Assembly: GCA_036389375.1 (NCBI GenBank)
Contig: DASVQA010000041.1
Coordinates: 1-19,617, forward strand
Reading direction: 5' to 3'
DNA from: QHXQ01 sp036389375
GTDB taxonomy: Bacteria; Acidobacteriota; Blastocatellia; Pyrinomonadales; Pyrinomonadaceae
DNA length: 19,617 bases
Part shown: piece by piece, positions 1 to 6,914 of the stretch
Layout of the letters: the number at the start of each line of letters is the position of its first letter
How positions within the stretch are numbered: position 1 is the stretch's first letter
Notes under the pieces: model-generated
The model's database searches: none
What the model was told of the DNA's origin: nothing
What the model saw: only the letters and a program-made list of their open reading frames with translations
Translations under genes and position numbers: made by a program

Positions 1-356
1 AAGGCGCACTCTTTATTGACACATAAGAATGTGATCCGGCCGGTTGATGCCTCAAAGCGAGGAGAGAGGCGCGCGCCGTCAAGAAAACCGGACAACTCGG
101 CGAAAAACCCCTGCACTTCGGGCGGGGCAAACTCCGCAAAGTAATCCCGACCTACTATCTCATGCGGACTTGCGTGCGCGTCGTGGGCCGGGTTGTATTC
201 CGTCACCACGCCCTCCCGGTCTAGCTCAATCGAGCCATACAGAGGCGGCCGGGCGCAGGCCCATCCATGCGTCATCTTGGCTAAGAACGCTGTCCACTCA
301 GCGCGCAATTCAATCCAGAGGGGATCGCCAGACGGACTTTGTGGGTTATCCTTCAT
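1..356 (-). CDS. PAS-fold protein resembling photoactive yellow protein (partial, 3' end outside window)
   Basis: The minus frame is open from an ATG at 356 to the window edge (118 codons). An AGGAG lies about 11 bases upstream of the ATG. After roughly 37 residues a PAS-like segment begins with GSIELDREGVVTEYNPA, followed by IVGRDYFAEFAPP and a FLDGARLSPRFE-like stretch. The order matches the photoactive yellow protein fold (G-x-I-x-LD, YN, IGKNFF, VAPC, G..G...F.Y). At the place where PYP carries its chromophore cysteine (VAPC), this protein has Pro (FAPP), so p-coumarate binding is not expected. Its role is unknown; PAS domains usually sense ligands or mediate protein contacts. It lies 54 bases downstream of the broken hypothetical gene on the same strand. 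The reading frame is convincing. The family call is from motif order only and could be a more general PAS domain. Confidence 0.5.
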   Translation of the reverse strand, partial: MKDNPQSPSGDPLWIELRAEWTAFLAKMTHGWACARPPLYGSIELDREGVVTEYNPAHDAHASPHEIVGRDYFAEFAPPEVQGFFAELSGFLDGARLSPRFEASTGRITFLCVNKECA

Positions 357-410
357 GGTGTGCTTTCTTTCTCCTCAGAGGTTGAAGGTGCGGCGCGGCG
401 TGTGCTTCCG

Positions 411-821
411 TCAAAGATTCACACGCCGCGCTCCTCTCCTGCGTTTACTGCGGCCCTTTGTTTCCTGTCTCTCTGCTCCTTCCTGCGCGTACCTCGCTAG
501 CGCAAGGTTGATGCAGTTTTCGGACTCTTGAAATCTGCTCAGGCTTGACAGCCCCGCGTTAAGGAATCTGTTCCAAGCGGCGGACAGATCGTTGTAGAGT
601 TCGACCGGCACACCTTCATGCTCCCGCGCGATCCAGAGCGCGGCCGATAGGTGGCGCGCAAAGGTATCAACGCTGCCGTTGCTCTCCGTGCGCGTGAATG
701 TGTAAGCCCGCGCGTGGTGCTCTTGGTCACGAATACAAAGACAGTCCGGGATCGGCAAGTGCCAATCAACAGTAACTTGCGCCCGGTACTCTTGGCGGTA
801 CAGGTCAGGCGCACCGGCCCT
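411..821 (-). pseudogene. Hypothetical protein that has lost its 5' end
   Basis: The frame is open on the minus strand from just after an in-frame TAA at 822-824 down to a TGA at 411. It contains no ATG and no internal methionine; only TTG (758) or CTG codons could start it. The translation looks like real protein: it has a Tyr/His-rich start (LYRQEYRAQVTVDWHLPIPD), then a long helical part with RHLSAALWIAREHEG and FQESENCINLALARYAQEG, then a basic Arg/Lys tail. I do not recognise the family. The in-frame stop at the 5' side lies inside sequence that reads as a recombinase on the opposite strand. The simplest reading is that a deletion or insertion replaced the true start. It may still be expressed from TTG 758, giving 115 residues. 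Confidence 0.45.
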
Positions 822-1131
822 TTACGTCTTTGCGGGGCCAGGCGGCAAGCCCTACTCGGCGGCTTGGCTGCACGCTACTTTCCAACGGGCGTGTCGAGCG
901 GCTGGGATCAGTGGACTCAGATTTCACGACCTGCGCTACACAGCAGCAACGAGGATGGCTGAAGCAGGGGTGTTGGCCTTCAACATCAAGGCGGTGCTCG
1001 GGCACGTCAACATCCAGATGACGGAACGCTACGCATATGCAACGGCCGACGGGGTGCGCGGGGCTGTTGAGGTGCTGGCGGGACAAAGTGGGCACAATTT
1101 GGTCACATCCAAAGCAGGCGGAAAAGGCTAG
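811..1131 (+). pseudogene. Tyrosine recombinase/phage integrase, C-terminal remnant
   Basis: In the frame ending at TAG 1129-1131 the translation is a recognisable integrase catalytic C-terminus. It reads ALYVFAGPGGKPYSAAWL, then RAAGISGLRFHDLRYTAATR, then IKAVLGHVNIQMTERYAYAT, then a short polar tail. The HxxR box (HDLR), the LGH box and the nucleophilic Tyr context (TERYA) are visible. The N-terminal core-binding domain and the first catalytic Arg are absent, and no start codon with a ribosome site precedes it. Upstream of about 811 the frame stays open but reads as antisense to the minus-strand hypothetical gene. It is therefore a decayed remnant of a mobile element, not an active enzyme. 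No attachment-site duplication is obvious, and it does not sit beside the tRNA gene of this window. Confidence 0.8.
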
Positions 1132-1213
1132 TGCGCCTGTAAATCATGGCGTATAACGTAGATGGATGCGCCGGGCGGTTGCGGGTGAATGGTTGAACGA
1201 TAACAGTTAAGCT

Positions 1214-1750
1214 TTAGCCGTTCGTCTCTGTCGCCAGCGGTTCGCGGGCCCAGAAGACGAAGTCTGTGGTGGCGGGCTGCGCGCCAACGGAGCGCAGGAG
1301 TTGGGCGATCTGCCCGCGATGATAGCAGGAGTGCGTGAACAACTGCGTGAGGATGTCTTCGACGGTGTTGCTGAAGCGCGGCCCTTCCAGACTCTGATAA
1401 GCGAACACGCGCGCAAGGTCTGCGTCCGTCAGCCCGGCCAGATAGTCTGCCCACGCCGTCTGCATCTCGGTGAGGCGCGCCGAGAGGTCTGTTAAGGAGA
1501 GGTTCGTCGGGAAGAAATCCGCGACCGTCTGCGGGCGAAATTTGACGGCCACCGACTGCTCCACTCCGAAGCGATAAAGCCACAGCAGCCGCGCCGCTGC
1601 GATGTGCGCCATGAGCGTGACGGCTTGCCCGTAGCCTGCGGTCGCGCGCAACTCCTCAGGCACGGCCGCGAGCGCCGCCAGCACCTGTGCATGGCTGTCC
1701 TGTTCATACGCGAACCAGCGCCGATATCTGTCCGCCACACTGTCGCTCAT
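1214..1750 (-). CDS. DinB-family (DinB/YfiT four-helix) protein
   Basis: This is a 178-residue protein starting at ATG 1750 (MSDSVADRYRRW). A longer frame to 1951 exists but is antisense-like Arg-rich shadow sequence over the BMC-H gene, so it was rejected. A GAGGG lies just upstream. The DinB-type metal triad is visible as His49 (LMAHIAAARLLWLYR), His140 and His144 (FTHSCYHRGQIAQLL). The C-terminal half has the usual W/Y-rich helix and a closing WAREPL segment. DinB proteins are metal-binding four-helix bundles; characterised relatives include thiol transferases and hydrolases, and the DNA-damage-linked DinB gives the name. It starts 7 bases after the BMC-H stop, so it is likely co-transcribed with the BMC locus, although a functional link is not established. 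Confidence 0.85.
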   Translation of the reverse strand: MSDSVADRYRRWFAYEQDSHAQVLAALAAVPEELRATAGYGQAVTLMAHIAAARLLWLYRFGVEQSVAVKFRPQTVADFFPTNLSLTDLSARLTEMQTAWADYLAGLTDADLARVFAYQSLEGPRFSNTVEDILTQLFTHSCYHRGQIAQLLRSVGAQPATTDFVFWAREPLATETNG

Positions 1751-1757
1751 AAGCCCT

Positions 1758-2081
1758 CTAGTCCTGCGAACGCACCGAGCCGCTGATCTTCTTGCGCGTC
1801 GGCTCGCCGGTTTTGAGCACGGGGATGCCCTGATCCACTTCCGCGTGCGGGCGCGCGATGACGTGTGTGGCGACGACCTTGCCGACGCGCGCCCCTGCCG
1901 CCGCGCCCGCGTCCACCGCCGCGCGCACCGCCGCCACGTCGCCGCGCACAATCGCCGTCACCAGCCCGGCGTCAATCCGCTCGTACCCGACCAACTGCAC
2001 GTTGGCCGCCTTCACCATCGCGTCTGCCGCCTCGATCATCGCCACGAGGCCCATGCATTCCACCATCCCCAGTGCTTCCAT
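1758..2081 (-). CDS. BMC-H microcompartment shell protein (second copy)
   Basis: This is a 107-residue single BMC domain protein (PduA/CcmK/EutM family), starting MEALGMVECMGLVAMIEAAD. It has the conserved edge segment DAMVKAANVQL and the strand VTAIVRGDVAAVRAAVDAGA. These proteins form hexamers that tile the facets of the shell. The predicted pore loop is Asp37-Ala38-Gly39, unlike the Gly-Ala-Gly of the other BMC-H in this window. The central channels may therefore differ in charge. The C-terminal tail (VLKTGEPTRKKISGSVRSQD) extends past the core by about 20 residues. AGGAG lies 4 bases before the ATG. The gene is separated from the first shell gene by about 6.7 kb of co-directional genes and sits between the POTRA gene and the DinB gene. 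Confidence 0.96.
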   Translation of the reverse strand: MEALGMVECMGLVAMIEAADAMVKAANVQLVGYERIDAGLVTAIVRGDVAAVRAAVDAGAAAGARVGKVVATHVIARPHAEVDQGIPVLKTGEPTRKKISGSVRSQD

Positions 2082-2111
2082 AAGTCTCCTTTACGCCTCG
2101 CTGCCGCGTGC

Positions 2112-3464
2112 TTATTTGAAACTGAGCGTTACGTCAACCGTCAGCGTCTGCCGGTTCGGCTTCAGGTCGGTCTTGTAACCTTTGAAGCGCGTGCCGAAGC
2201 CTTCGAGCCGCAAGAGCGGCAGCTTCTTGTTGAACTCTTCCAGATAATCCATGTTGAAGATTGCGCCGGGCGCGAGTTGCCATGCGCGCTGCAAACGCGC
2301 GGCGTCCGCCTCGGCAAGCCCCACGACCGCGAGCGTGCCCATGTGGAACTGCGCGCCCTCGTCAAGCTGCACGTCGTAGCTGACGCGTTGGTGCTCGTCG
2401 TCAAACGCGGGCGCAGGTTTCACGCGCGCCATCAGATAGCCCCTGCGCCCGTAAGCGCGGCTGACGGCGTGCCAGCCCTTTTCGATCTTCAAACCATCGG
2501 CCACCTCGCCCGCCTTCATGTTAAGCGCCGCGTCAAGCTCCGCCGCGCCGAGCGCAGCCGCGCCCGCCCACGCCGCCTTGTCCCAGAGATAAGCCGCGCC
2601 CTCCGTCACGGGGATCGTCACGTCCGCGCCGTTGCAGTTAGCGCTCGTGTTCGCCCCCGTCGCAGCGACGGCGCTCGCCGTCGGCGCAGCGAAAACCGCG
2701 CGCAGGTGGCCGCGCTGATGATAGAGCGGCAGTAGGTTGCCGACGGCAAAGGCCGCCACCGTCTCCTGTGAATAGTCGTTCTCAAAGAGCGGCCGCGAGT
2801 TTTTGATCAACTCGCTTTCTGCGATATTCGTCGCGCCCGGAAAGTGTAGCTGGCAGAGCGGCACGCGCACGCCCCGGACGCTGAAGACGCGGCGCGGGTG
2901 CGCGCCCGACTCGTCCGTGGCCGCCATCTCTTCGACCTGTCCCGTGATGTGGCGTGCGGCGAGCAGGCCCGCGAGCGCGCGGGTGATGGCCGCGATTGCG
3001 CCCTGCGATTCGGGCGCGCTGCCGTCGAAGGCGGGCAACTCACGGCGCACGGCGCTGACGAGTTCCTCGTGCGTGAACCAGATGAAATTGTCGAAGACGA
3101 CCGGCACGCTGCCGCGCGCTTCTTCGACCAGAAACGTGACCACCGCTTCGCCGCCCGTCGTGCGATAACGATAACTTAGTTTGCTAAAGAGACCCGTCTG
3201 AAGCAGCCGCCCCGCCGCCTCGTCGAGCGCCGCCACGCTCACCTGTTGGCCGGTTTGCAAACCGCTCGCCGCGATCACCTCTTCCAGCGGCGTGTGCTGC
3301 AAACCCGACACCTCGATCTTGCCGAGCCGCATCTTCTGCGCGGCCGACTCCTGCGCGCGTGCGCCGCCCGCGCACAACACCACGACGAGCAAGACGCACA
3401 GCACCCACGCCATGCGCCGACCTGCGACACAGGTGACACGAAACCATCTGCGAAGATGAATCAT
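2112..3464 (-). CDS. POTRA-repeat periplasmic protein without a beta-barrel
   Basis: This is a 450-residue protein with an Arg-rich start, a hydrophobic segment (WVLCVLLVVVLCAGGARAQ) and likely signal cleavage near residue 38. The mature part begins with a BamA-like POTRA repeat (LGKIEVSGLQHTPLEEVIAA, then LLQTGLFSKLSYRYRT). Further POTRA-like units include LCQLHFPGATNIAESELIKN, YQRGH-type helices, YGRRGYLMARVKPAP and MGTLAVVGLAEADAARLQRA. The protein ends shortly after the last repeat (VDVTLSFK), so the outer-membrane barrel of BamA/TamA proteins (usually 600-800 residues) is absent. POTRA domains bind and hand over outer-membrane or secreted proteins, so a periplasmic accessory role is likely. 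ATG 3464 has GGAG 5 bases upstream. It lies within the BMC gene run, but an envelope protein has no obvious microcompartment role. Confidence 0.75.
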   Translation of the reverse strand: MIHLRRWFRVTCVAGRRMAWVLCVLLVVVLCAGGARAQESAAQKMRLGKIEVSGLQHTPLEEVIAASGLQTGQQVSVAALDEAAGRLLQTGLFSKLSYRYRTTGGEAVVTFLVEEARGSVPVVFDNFIWFTHEELVSAVRRELPAFDGSAPESQGAIAAITRALAGLLAARHITGQVEEMAATDESGAHPRRVFSVRGVRVPLCQLHFPGATNIAESELIKNSRPLFENDYSQETVAAFAVGNLLPLYHQRGHLRAVFAAPTASAVAATGANTSANCNGADVTIPVTEGAAYLWDKAAWAGAAALGAAELDAALNMKAGEVADGLKIEKGWHAVSRAYGRRGYLMARVKPAPAFDDEHQRVSYDVQLDEGAQFHMGTLAVVGLAEADAARLQRAWQLAPGAIFNMDYLEEFNKKLPLLRLEGFGTRFKGYKTDLKPNRQTLTVDVTLSFK

Positions 3465-3565
3465 GCGCTCTCCATAAACTGCGGCCGCTATGAACCGATG
3501 GCTGGCGGACTAAACTTACAACAACAAGTAAGGGCCGCAAAACGCGCGCCGCTGCTACGCGGGCG

Positions 3566-3814
3566 CTACAACTCGCGCCTCAGATAAAGCATGTCATAGC
3601 TCGCATCGGGCCGTTGGTGCGTGGTCGCGGCGACCAACTCCCAACCGTCCGGCCCGACGCGTTGCAGGTAGTCCCACACCTTCAGACACGACGCGAACGG
3701 ATCGCTCGCTCCGGCGGCTTCAGAGAGCGGCACATGCCCCTGCCATTCGCCGTTGGTGAAAGTCACGCACTGCTGCTGCACCTGACAGACGCGGTAGTCG
3801 TACATCTTGGCCAT
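3566..3814 (-). CDS. Small DUF4177-like protein
   Basis: This is an 82-residue protein starting at ATG 3814 without a clear Shine-Dalgarno. The beginning MYDYRVCQV, the helix ending LQRVGPDGWELVAATT and the closing strand YDMLYLRREL match the layout of the small DUF4177 family (YEYKVV ... LN.LG.EGWELV ... FKR). No biochemical function is established for that family. It sits 36 bases after the UPF0210 stop and is probably co-transcribed. Nothing in the sequence (no signal peptide, membrane segment or amphipathic tag) indicates a role in the microcompartment. Confidence 0.65.
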   Translation of the reverse strand: MAKMYDYRVCQVQQQCVTFTNGEWQGHVPLSEAAGASDPFASCLKVWDYLQRVGPDGWELVAATTHQRPDASYDMLYLRREL

Positions 3815-3850
3815 AAGTTTTGAGCGCCCGCGAAGGCGTCTTTACAATTA

Positions 3851-5218
3851 CTAATTCCGCAGCGAGTGAATCGGCGCGGGGATGCGCCCGCCGCGTCGGA
3901 TGAAGTCGGCGCAGCCAAAGCGGTTGACCGGCATGACGGGCGCTGTGCCGAGGAGACCGCCGAACTCGACCGAGTCGCCCACGTCTTTACCGGGCACGGG
4001 GATGATCCGCACGGCCGTCGTCTTGTTGTTCATCACGCCGATGGCCATTTCGTCGGCGATGATCGCGGCGATGGTCTCGGCGGAGGTCGCACCCGGCACG
4101 GCGATCATGTCGAGGCCGACCGAGCAGACGCTCGTCCATGCTTCGAGTTTTTCGAGCGTCAGCGCGCCCATGCGGGCCGCTTCGATCATGCCCGCATCTT
4201 CTGAGACGGGAATGAACGCGCCGCTCATGCCGCCCACCGCGCTCGACGCCATCGCGCCGCCCTTCTTCACCGCATCGGTTAAAAGCGCCAGCGCGGCGGT
4301 CGTGCCCGGCGCACCCGCGCGCTCAAAGCCGAAGCCCTCTATGATCTCCGCGACGGAATCGCCGGGCGCAGGCGTCGGCGCTAGACTGAGATCAATGATG
4401 CCGAAGCGCAGACCCATGCGTCTGGCCGCTTCGCGCCCGACCAACTCGCCGGCGCGCGAGAGTTTGAACGAGAGTTTCTTGATCAATTCGGCCAGTTCGT
4501 CCAACGGCAGATCGCGCGGCGCATGCCGCACGGCATGATTGACGACGCCGGGCCCTGAGACGCCCACGTTGATGACCGCTTCCGCCTCGCCCACGCCATG
4601 AAACGCGCCCGCCATGAACGGATTATCCTCGACCGCGTTGGCGAAACAGACAAACTTCGCGCACGCCAGTCCGCCCTCTGCGCGCGTCCGCTCCGCCGCT
4701 TCCTTGATTAATTGACCGACGCGGCGCACGGCATCCATGTTGATGCCGGCGCGCGTCGTCGCCACGTTGACTGACGAGCAGAGCCGCGCGGTCGTCGCCA
4801 GTGCTTCGGGGATCGAATCGAGAAAGAAACTCTCGGCGTCCGTCCAGCCTTTATGTACGAGCGCGGAATAGCCGCCGATGAAGTCCACGCCGACGTGCGC
4901 CGCGCCCTCGTCAATCGCGTGTGCCAGCAAGACACAGTCGCCGACCGAGCGCGCCGCGCCCGCCACGAGCGAGGCGGGCGTGATTGAGATGCGCTTGTTG
5001 GCGACGCGCAAACCCAACTCGGCGGCGATCTCGTCAACCGTTGCGACCAGCCGTGCGCCGGTGCGTTCGATCTTCGCGCGCACGCGCTCGGCCGTCTGCG
5101 CGATGGAGTCGCCCGCACAGTCGCGCAAGGAAAGACCGAGCGTGACGGTACGCACGTCGAGGTGCTCCATCTCGGTCATCCTGATGGTCTGCAAGATTTC
5201 GGCCTGCGAGTATTCCAT
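3851..5218 (-). CDS. UPF0210/DUF711 (PFL-like fold) family protein
   Basis: This is a 455-residue protein of the length and sequence layout of the UPF0210 family. Conserved blocks are ISITPASLVAGAA, HVGVDFIGGYSALVHKGW, CSSVNVATTRAGINMDAV, CFANAVEDNPFMAGAFHGVG, INVGVSGPGVVNHAV, IDLSLAPTPAPGDSVAEI, GAFIPVSEDAGMIEAA, NKTTAVRIIPVPGKDVGDSV, and a FGGLLGTAPVMPVN to GGRIPAPIHSLRN ending. Known structures of the family are reported to resemble pyruvate formate-lyase-type barrels; no reaction is established. I see no glycyl-radical loop and no radical SAM activase in the window. In many bacteria UPF0210 genes sit beside a UPF0237 ACT gene, and that pairing is preserved here with one zinc-ribbon gene between. 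No N- or C-terminal targeting helix is apparent, so entry to a shell would need a partner. The ATG lies 24 bases after the zinc-ribbon stop with no clear Shine-Dalgarno. Confidence 0.93.
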   Translation of the reverse strand: MEYSQAEILQTIRMTEMEHLDVRTVTLGLSLRDCAGDSIAQTAERVRAKIERTGARLVATVDEIAAELGLRVANKRISITPASLVAGAARSVGDCVLLAHAIDEGAAHVGVDFIGGYSALVHKGWTDAESFFLDSIPEALATTARLCSSVNVATTRAGINMDAVRRVGQLIKEAAERTRAEGGLACAKFVCFANAVEDNPFMAGAFHGVGEAEAVINVGVSGPGVVNHAVRHAPRDLPLDELAELIKKLSFKLSRAGELVGREAARRMGLRFGIIDLSLAPTPAPGDSVAEIIEGFGFERAGAPGTTAALALLTDAVKKGGAMASSAVGGMSGAFIPVSEDAGMIEAARMGALTLEKLEAWTSVCSVGLDMIAVPGATSAETIAAIIADEMAIGVMNNKTTAVRIIPVPGKDVGDSVEFGGLLGTAPVMPVNRFGCADFIRRGGRIPAPIHSLRN

Positions 5219-5242
5219 GTGTGTTGTTGTCGGGCGCGTCGG

Positions 5243-5839
5243 TTAACCGAGCAGGTGGCTGAGCAGCAGGATGAGCAGAAAGAGCACAAAGAGCGCGGCG
5301 GCGACGAGCACAAAACGGAGCGCCGGATCGTCCTGCGCCTCGTCGAGCACGACGATTGATGCTTCGCGCAGCCGCTCCACGCGCTCGCCGGCACGCGCGC
5401 GCACGCCCGCAGCCCGCTCGAAGCGCGCGCCGCCATCAGCCACCGGCTCAGCGTCCGCGCGGGCCGTGTCCGTGCTCGCGCTGTGCGCTTGCGCCGCGAC
5501 GGGGCGCGCACTCGATTCGGCTTGTGCGACTGCGGCCGACGCGAGCGGACGGCTGCTGCTGCTCGCATCGCCCGGCGCAGGTGCGGGTGCAGCCGCAGAC
5601 CCGGCCACAGGCACGGGTGCAGGCGTGGGCGCAGGCGGCACGCGTTCGCTCAACTCACGGGCGACCCGCTCCGCCTCGTCCACCAGCGCGCTTGCCTGTG
5701 GGCGCGGCGCGTCCGCCGTCGGGCGATTAAGCGTCGGCGCATCGCTCATGTTCTGCCCGCACTGCGGACAGAAACTCGCGCGCCCGCGCACAGCCGCGCC
5801 GCAGTTCAAACATCGCCGTGCAATTTCCGGTTCAGACAT
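5243..5839 (-). CDS. Zinc-ribbon protein with Ala/Pro-rich linker and C-terminal membrane anchor
   Basis: This is a 198-residue protein with three parts. An N-terminal zinc ribbon has Cys10-x2-Cys13 and Cys24-x2-Cys27 (RRCLNCGAAV, SFCPQCGQN). A low-complexity Ala/Pro/Ser linker runs from about 45 to 140. A basic helix (RVERLREASIVVLDEAQDDP) leads into one C-terminal transmembrane helix at about 173-197 (FVLVAAALFVLFLLILLLSH). The zinc ribbon would face the cytoplasm if it is tail-anchored. The family function is unknown; ribbon-plus-anchor proteins of this type are common in bacteria. It lies between the ACT gene and the UPF0210 gene, two genes that are usually adjacent. It could tether or position the cytosolic products of its neighbours at the membrane, but that is inference. 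Confidence 0.8.
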   Translation of the reverse strand: MSEPEIARRCLNCGAAVRGRASFCPQCGQNMSDAPTLNRPTADAPRPQASALVDEAERVARELSERVPPAPTPAPVPVAGSAAAPAPAPGDASSSSRPLASAAVAQAESSARPVAAQAHSASTDTARADAEPVADGGARFERAAGVRARAGERVERLREASIVVLDEAQDDPALRFVLVAAALFVLFLLILLLSHLLG

Positions 5840-5859
5840 AAGCGAGTCTTGCGGGCCGC

Positions 5860-5908
5860 GTCCTGAGTGCTGCGCGATAGACCTGAATTAGCACGCAGCA
5901 CTCAGGAC
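5860..5908. repeat. Inverted repeat with 7-base periodicity between ACT and zinc-ribbon genes
   Basis: The left arm at 5860-5874 (GTCCTGAGTGCTGCG) is perfectly complementary to 5894-5908, with a 19-base spacer. The sequence continuing to about 5925 reads in heptads (GCAGCAC, TCAGGAC, TCAGCCC, TCATCAC). It lies wholly in the gap between two co-directional genes. It has no T-run like a classical terminator, so a role in mRNA stability or partial termination is possible. Confidence 0.85.
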
Positions 5909-5929
5909 TCAGCCCTCATCACTTTATCC

Positions 5930-6409
5930 TTACAGCCTGTGCATTGCGTTGAAGAGGTCTTCGCGTTGAGCGTAGACGCGCACGCCCAGTTTGTCACCGG
6001 CGGCGCGGAAGCGTTCCTTGAGTTCCGTCACAGAGCGACCGGCGCGCGCCATGTCGGCGATAATGACCATCGCAAACTTCCCTTGCACGACCGTCTGATT
6101 GATGTCCACGATGCTGCAATCCGACTCCGCCAGAATCTGCGCCACGCCCGCCACGATGCCCGGATGATCCACGCCGAAGACCGACACGATCAGCCGATCC
6201 GCCGAGCCTTCGCCCTGCCCCGTCAGCGCGCCCGCCGTCTCGCCCTGTCCACGCGCGCCCGCACCATTCGTCGCCCCGCCCGGCACGACCGGCTCAATCG
6301 CGCGGTAGATATCCGTCACCAACTGCTCGACCTGCCGCTCGTCCGCGCCCGCGCCCAGCCGCCCGTACACCGCCCGCGTGATGCGGTAGATCAACTCTTC
6401 ATTAGCCAT
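5930..6409 (-). CDS. UPF0237-type ACT-domain protein with putative microcompartment-targeting N-terminus
   Basis: This is a 159-residue protein from ATG 6409 (MANEELIYRITRAVYGRLG). A frame extended to 6439 adds ten residues with no support. Residues 73-159 form one ACT domain of the UPF0237/GcvR-like type: IVSVFGVDHPGIVAGVAQIL, IVDINQTVVQGKFAMVIIAD and a REDLFNAMHRL ending. The stand-alone family is normally about 90 residues. Here about 72 residues are added in front: two amphipathic helices (about 4-18 and 24-39) and a Gly/Ala-rich linker (about 42-70). That layout is typical of BMC encapsulation peptides. ACT domains bind small ligands, often amino acids, and oligomerise. UPF0237 genes usually accompany UPF0210. 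The likely role is a ligand-sensing adaptor for UPF0210, possibly carrying it into the shell. No Shine-Dalgarno is seen. Confidence 0.9.
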   Translation of the reverse strand: MANEELIYRITRAVYGRLGAGADERQVEQLVTDIYRAIEPVVPGGATNGAGARGQGETAGALTGQGEGSADRLIVSVFGVDHPGIVAGVAQILAESDCSIVDINQTVVQGKFAMVIIADMARAGRSVTELKERFRAAGDKLGVRVYAQREDLFNAMHRL

Positions 6410-6426
6410 TTGAAAACAGTGCCGAA

Positions 6427-6489
6427 TGCCGGGTGACAAGTGACGAGTAAGAAGTTTTTAACTTGGCACTCGTCACTTCTCACCCGGCA
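6427..6489. repeat. Long imperfect inverted repeat with 7-base periodicity between BMC-P and ACT genes
   Basis: The 30-base arms at 6427-6456 and 6460-6489 pair at about 26 of 30 positions around a 3-base centre. The arms break into heptads such as GACAAGT, GACGAGT, AAGAAGT and, on the other arm, TTGGCAC, TCGTCAC, TTCTCAC, CCGGCAC. The element begins 5 bases after the BMC-P stop and ends 17 bases before the ACT start codon, so it fills the gap. Confidence 0.9.
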
Positions 6490-6494
6490 CTGCC

Positions 6495-6827
6495 CTACCT
6501 TCTGCCATTGTCGCCCGTCCTGAGTTCGTGCGCGGCATTGCGCAGATCATCGGAGGGTGTGTCCTGCACGTCCACGCGATCAACGATGCCGACCACAGCC
6601 GCTTCAATCGCCATCTCCTGATCGCCTATGGCCGAGCGCGCCGCTTTGCCGTAAGCGCACATGACCGTCTCGCCGATGCCCGCGCCCAGCCGATCCGCCA
6701 CGACGACAATGCTGCGCGTCGGCTCTTTGTCCAACTCGATGGGATGCACGACGAGGAAGCGCATGCCTTCGAGGTCAGGCGACTTCTTCGTGGCCCAGAC
6801 TGTGCCGACAACTTTAGCGAGAAACAT
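6495..6827 (-). CDS. BMC-P microcompartment vertex protein (EutN/CcmL family)
   Basis: This 110-residue protein starts MFLAKVVGTVWATKKSPDLE, the signature opening of EutN/CcmL. It continues with MRFLVVHPIE, VVADRLGAGIGETVMCAYGK, and the AAVVGIVDRVDV strand. It carries a short polar C-terminal tail (about 20 residues, ending TGDNGRR). These proteins form pentamers that cap the twelve vertices of the shell, so its presence shows that a closed polyhedral compartment is encoded. It is the only BMC-P gene in the window. It is flanked on both sides by long inverted repeats; the upstream repeat ends only 3 bases before the ATG, and no Shine-Dalgarno lies there, so translation may depend on mRNA structure. 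Confidence 0.96.
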   Translation of the reverse strand: MFLAKVVGTVWATKKSPDLEGMRFLVVHPIELDKEPTRSIVVVADRLGAGIGETVMCAYGKAARSAIGDQEMAIEAAVVGIVDRVDVQDTPSDDLRNAAHELRTGDNGRR

Positions 6828-6830
6828 AAG

Positions 6831-6913
6831 TTCAGAGGTCAGAGGTCGGAGGTTAGAGGTTAGTTCAGCACAGTTTTCAACTGACCTCTAACCTCTGATC
6901 TCTGACCTCTACT
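6831..6913. repeat. Long inverted repeat of CAGAGGT-like heptads between ALDH and BMC-P genes
   Basis: The 35-base arms at 6831-6865 and 6879-6913 pair at about 29 of 35 positions around a 13-base centre. The arms are degenerate tandem heptads: TCAGAGG, TCAGAGG, TCGGAGG, TTAGAGG on one side and TGACCTC, TAACCTC, TGATCTC, TGACCTC on the other. It occupies the whole gap from 1 base after the ALDH stop to 3 bases before the BMC-P ATG. This is the clearest example of the four heptad elements in the operon. Confidence 0.92.
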
Positions 6914-6914
6914 G

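Noticed and set aside
1214..1951. Long 245-residue version of the DinB protein
   Set aside because: The first 67 residues are Arg/Ala-rich antisense-like sequence over the BMC-H gene; ATG 1750 gives the normal family start.
1845..2735. 296-residue plus-strand frame opposite the BMC-H and POTRA genes
   Set aside because: Composition (Arg/His/Ala) and absence of any domain mark it as a shadow of the minus-strand genes.
3851..3990. Possible glycyl-radical motif at the UPF0210 C-terminus
   Set aside because: The ending FGCADFIRRGGRIPAPIHSL is the family's own conserved end and does not match the RVxG(F/Y/W) glycyl radical loop; no activase gene is present.
6831..6913. Heptad inverted repeats considered as classical terminators
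   Set aside because: No T-run follows either arm, and essential downstream shell genes have no promoter of their own that I can see.
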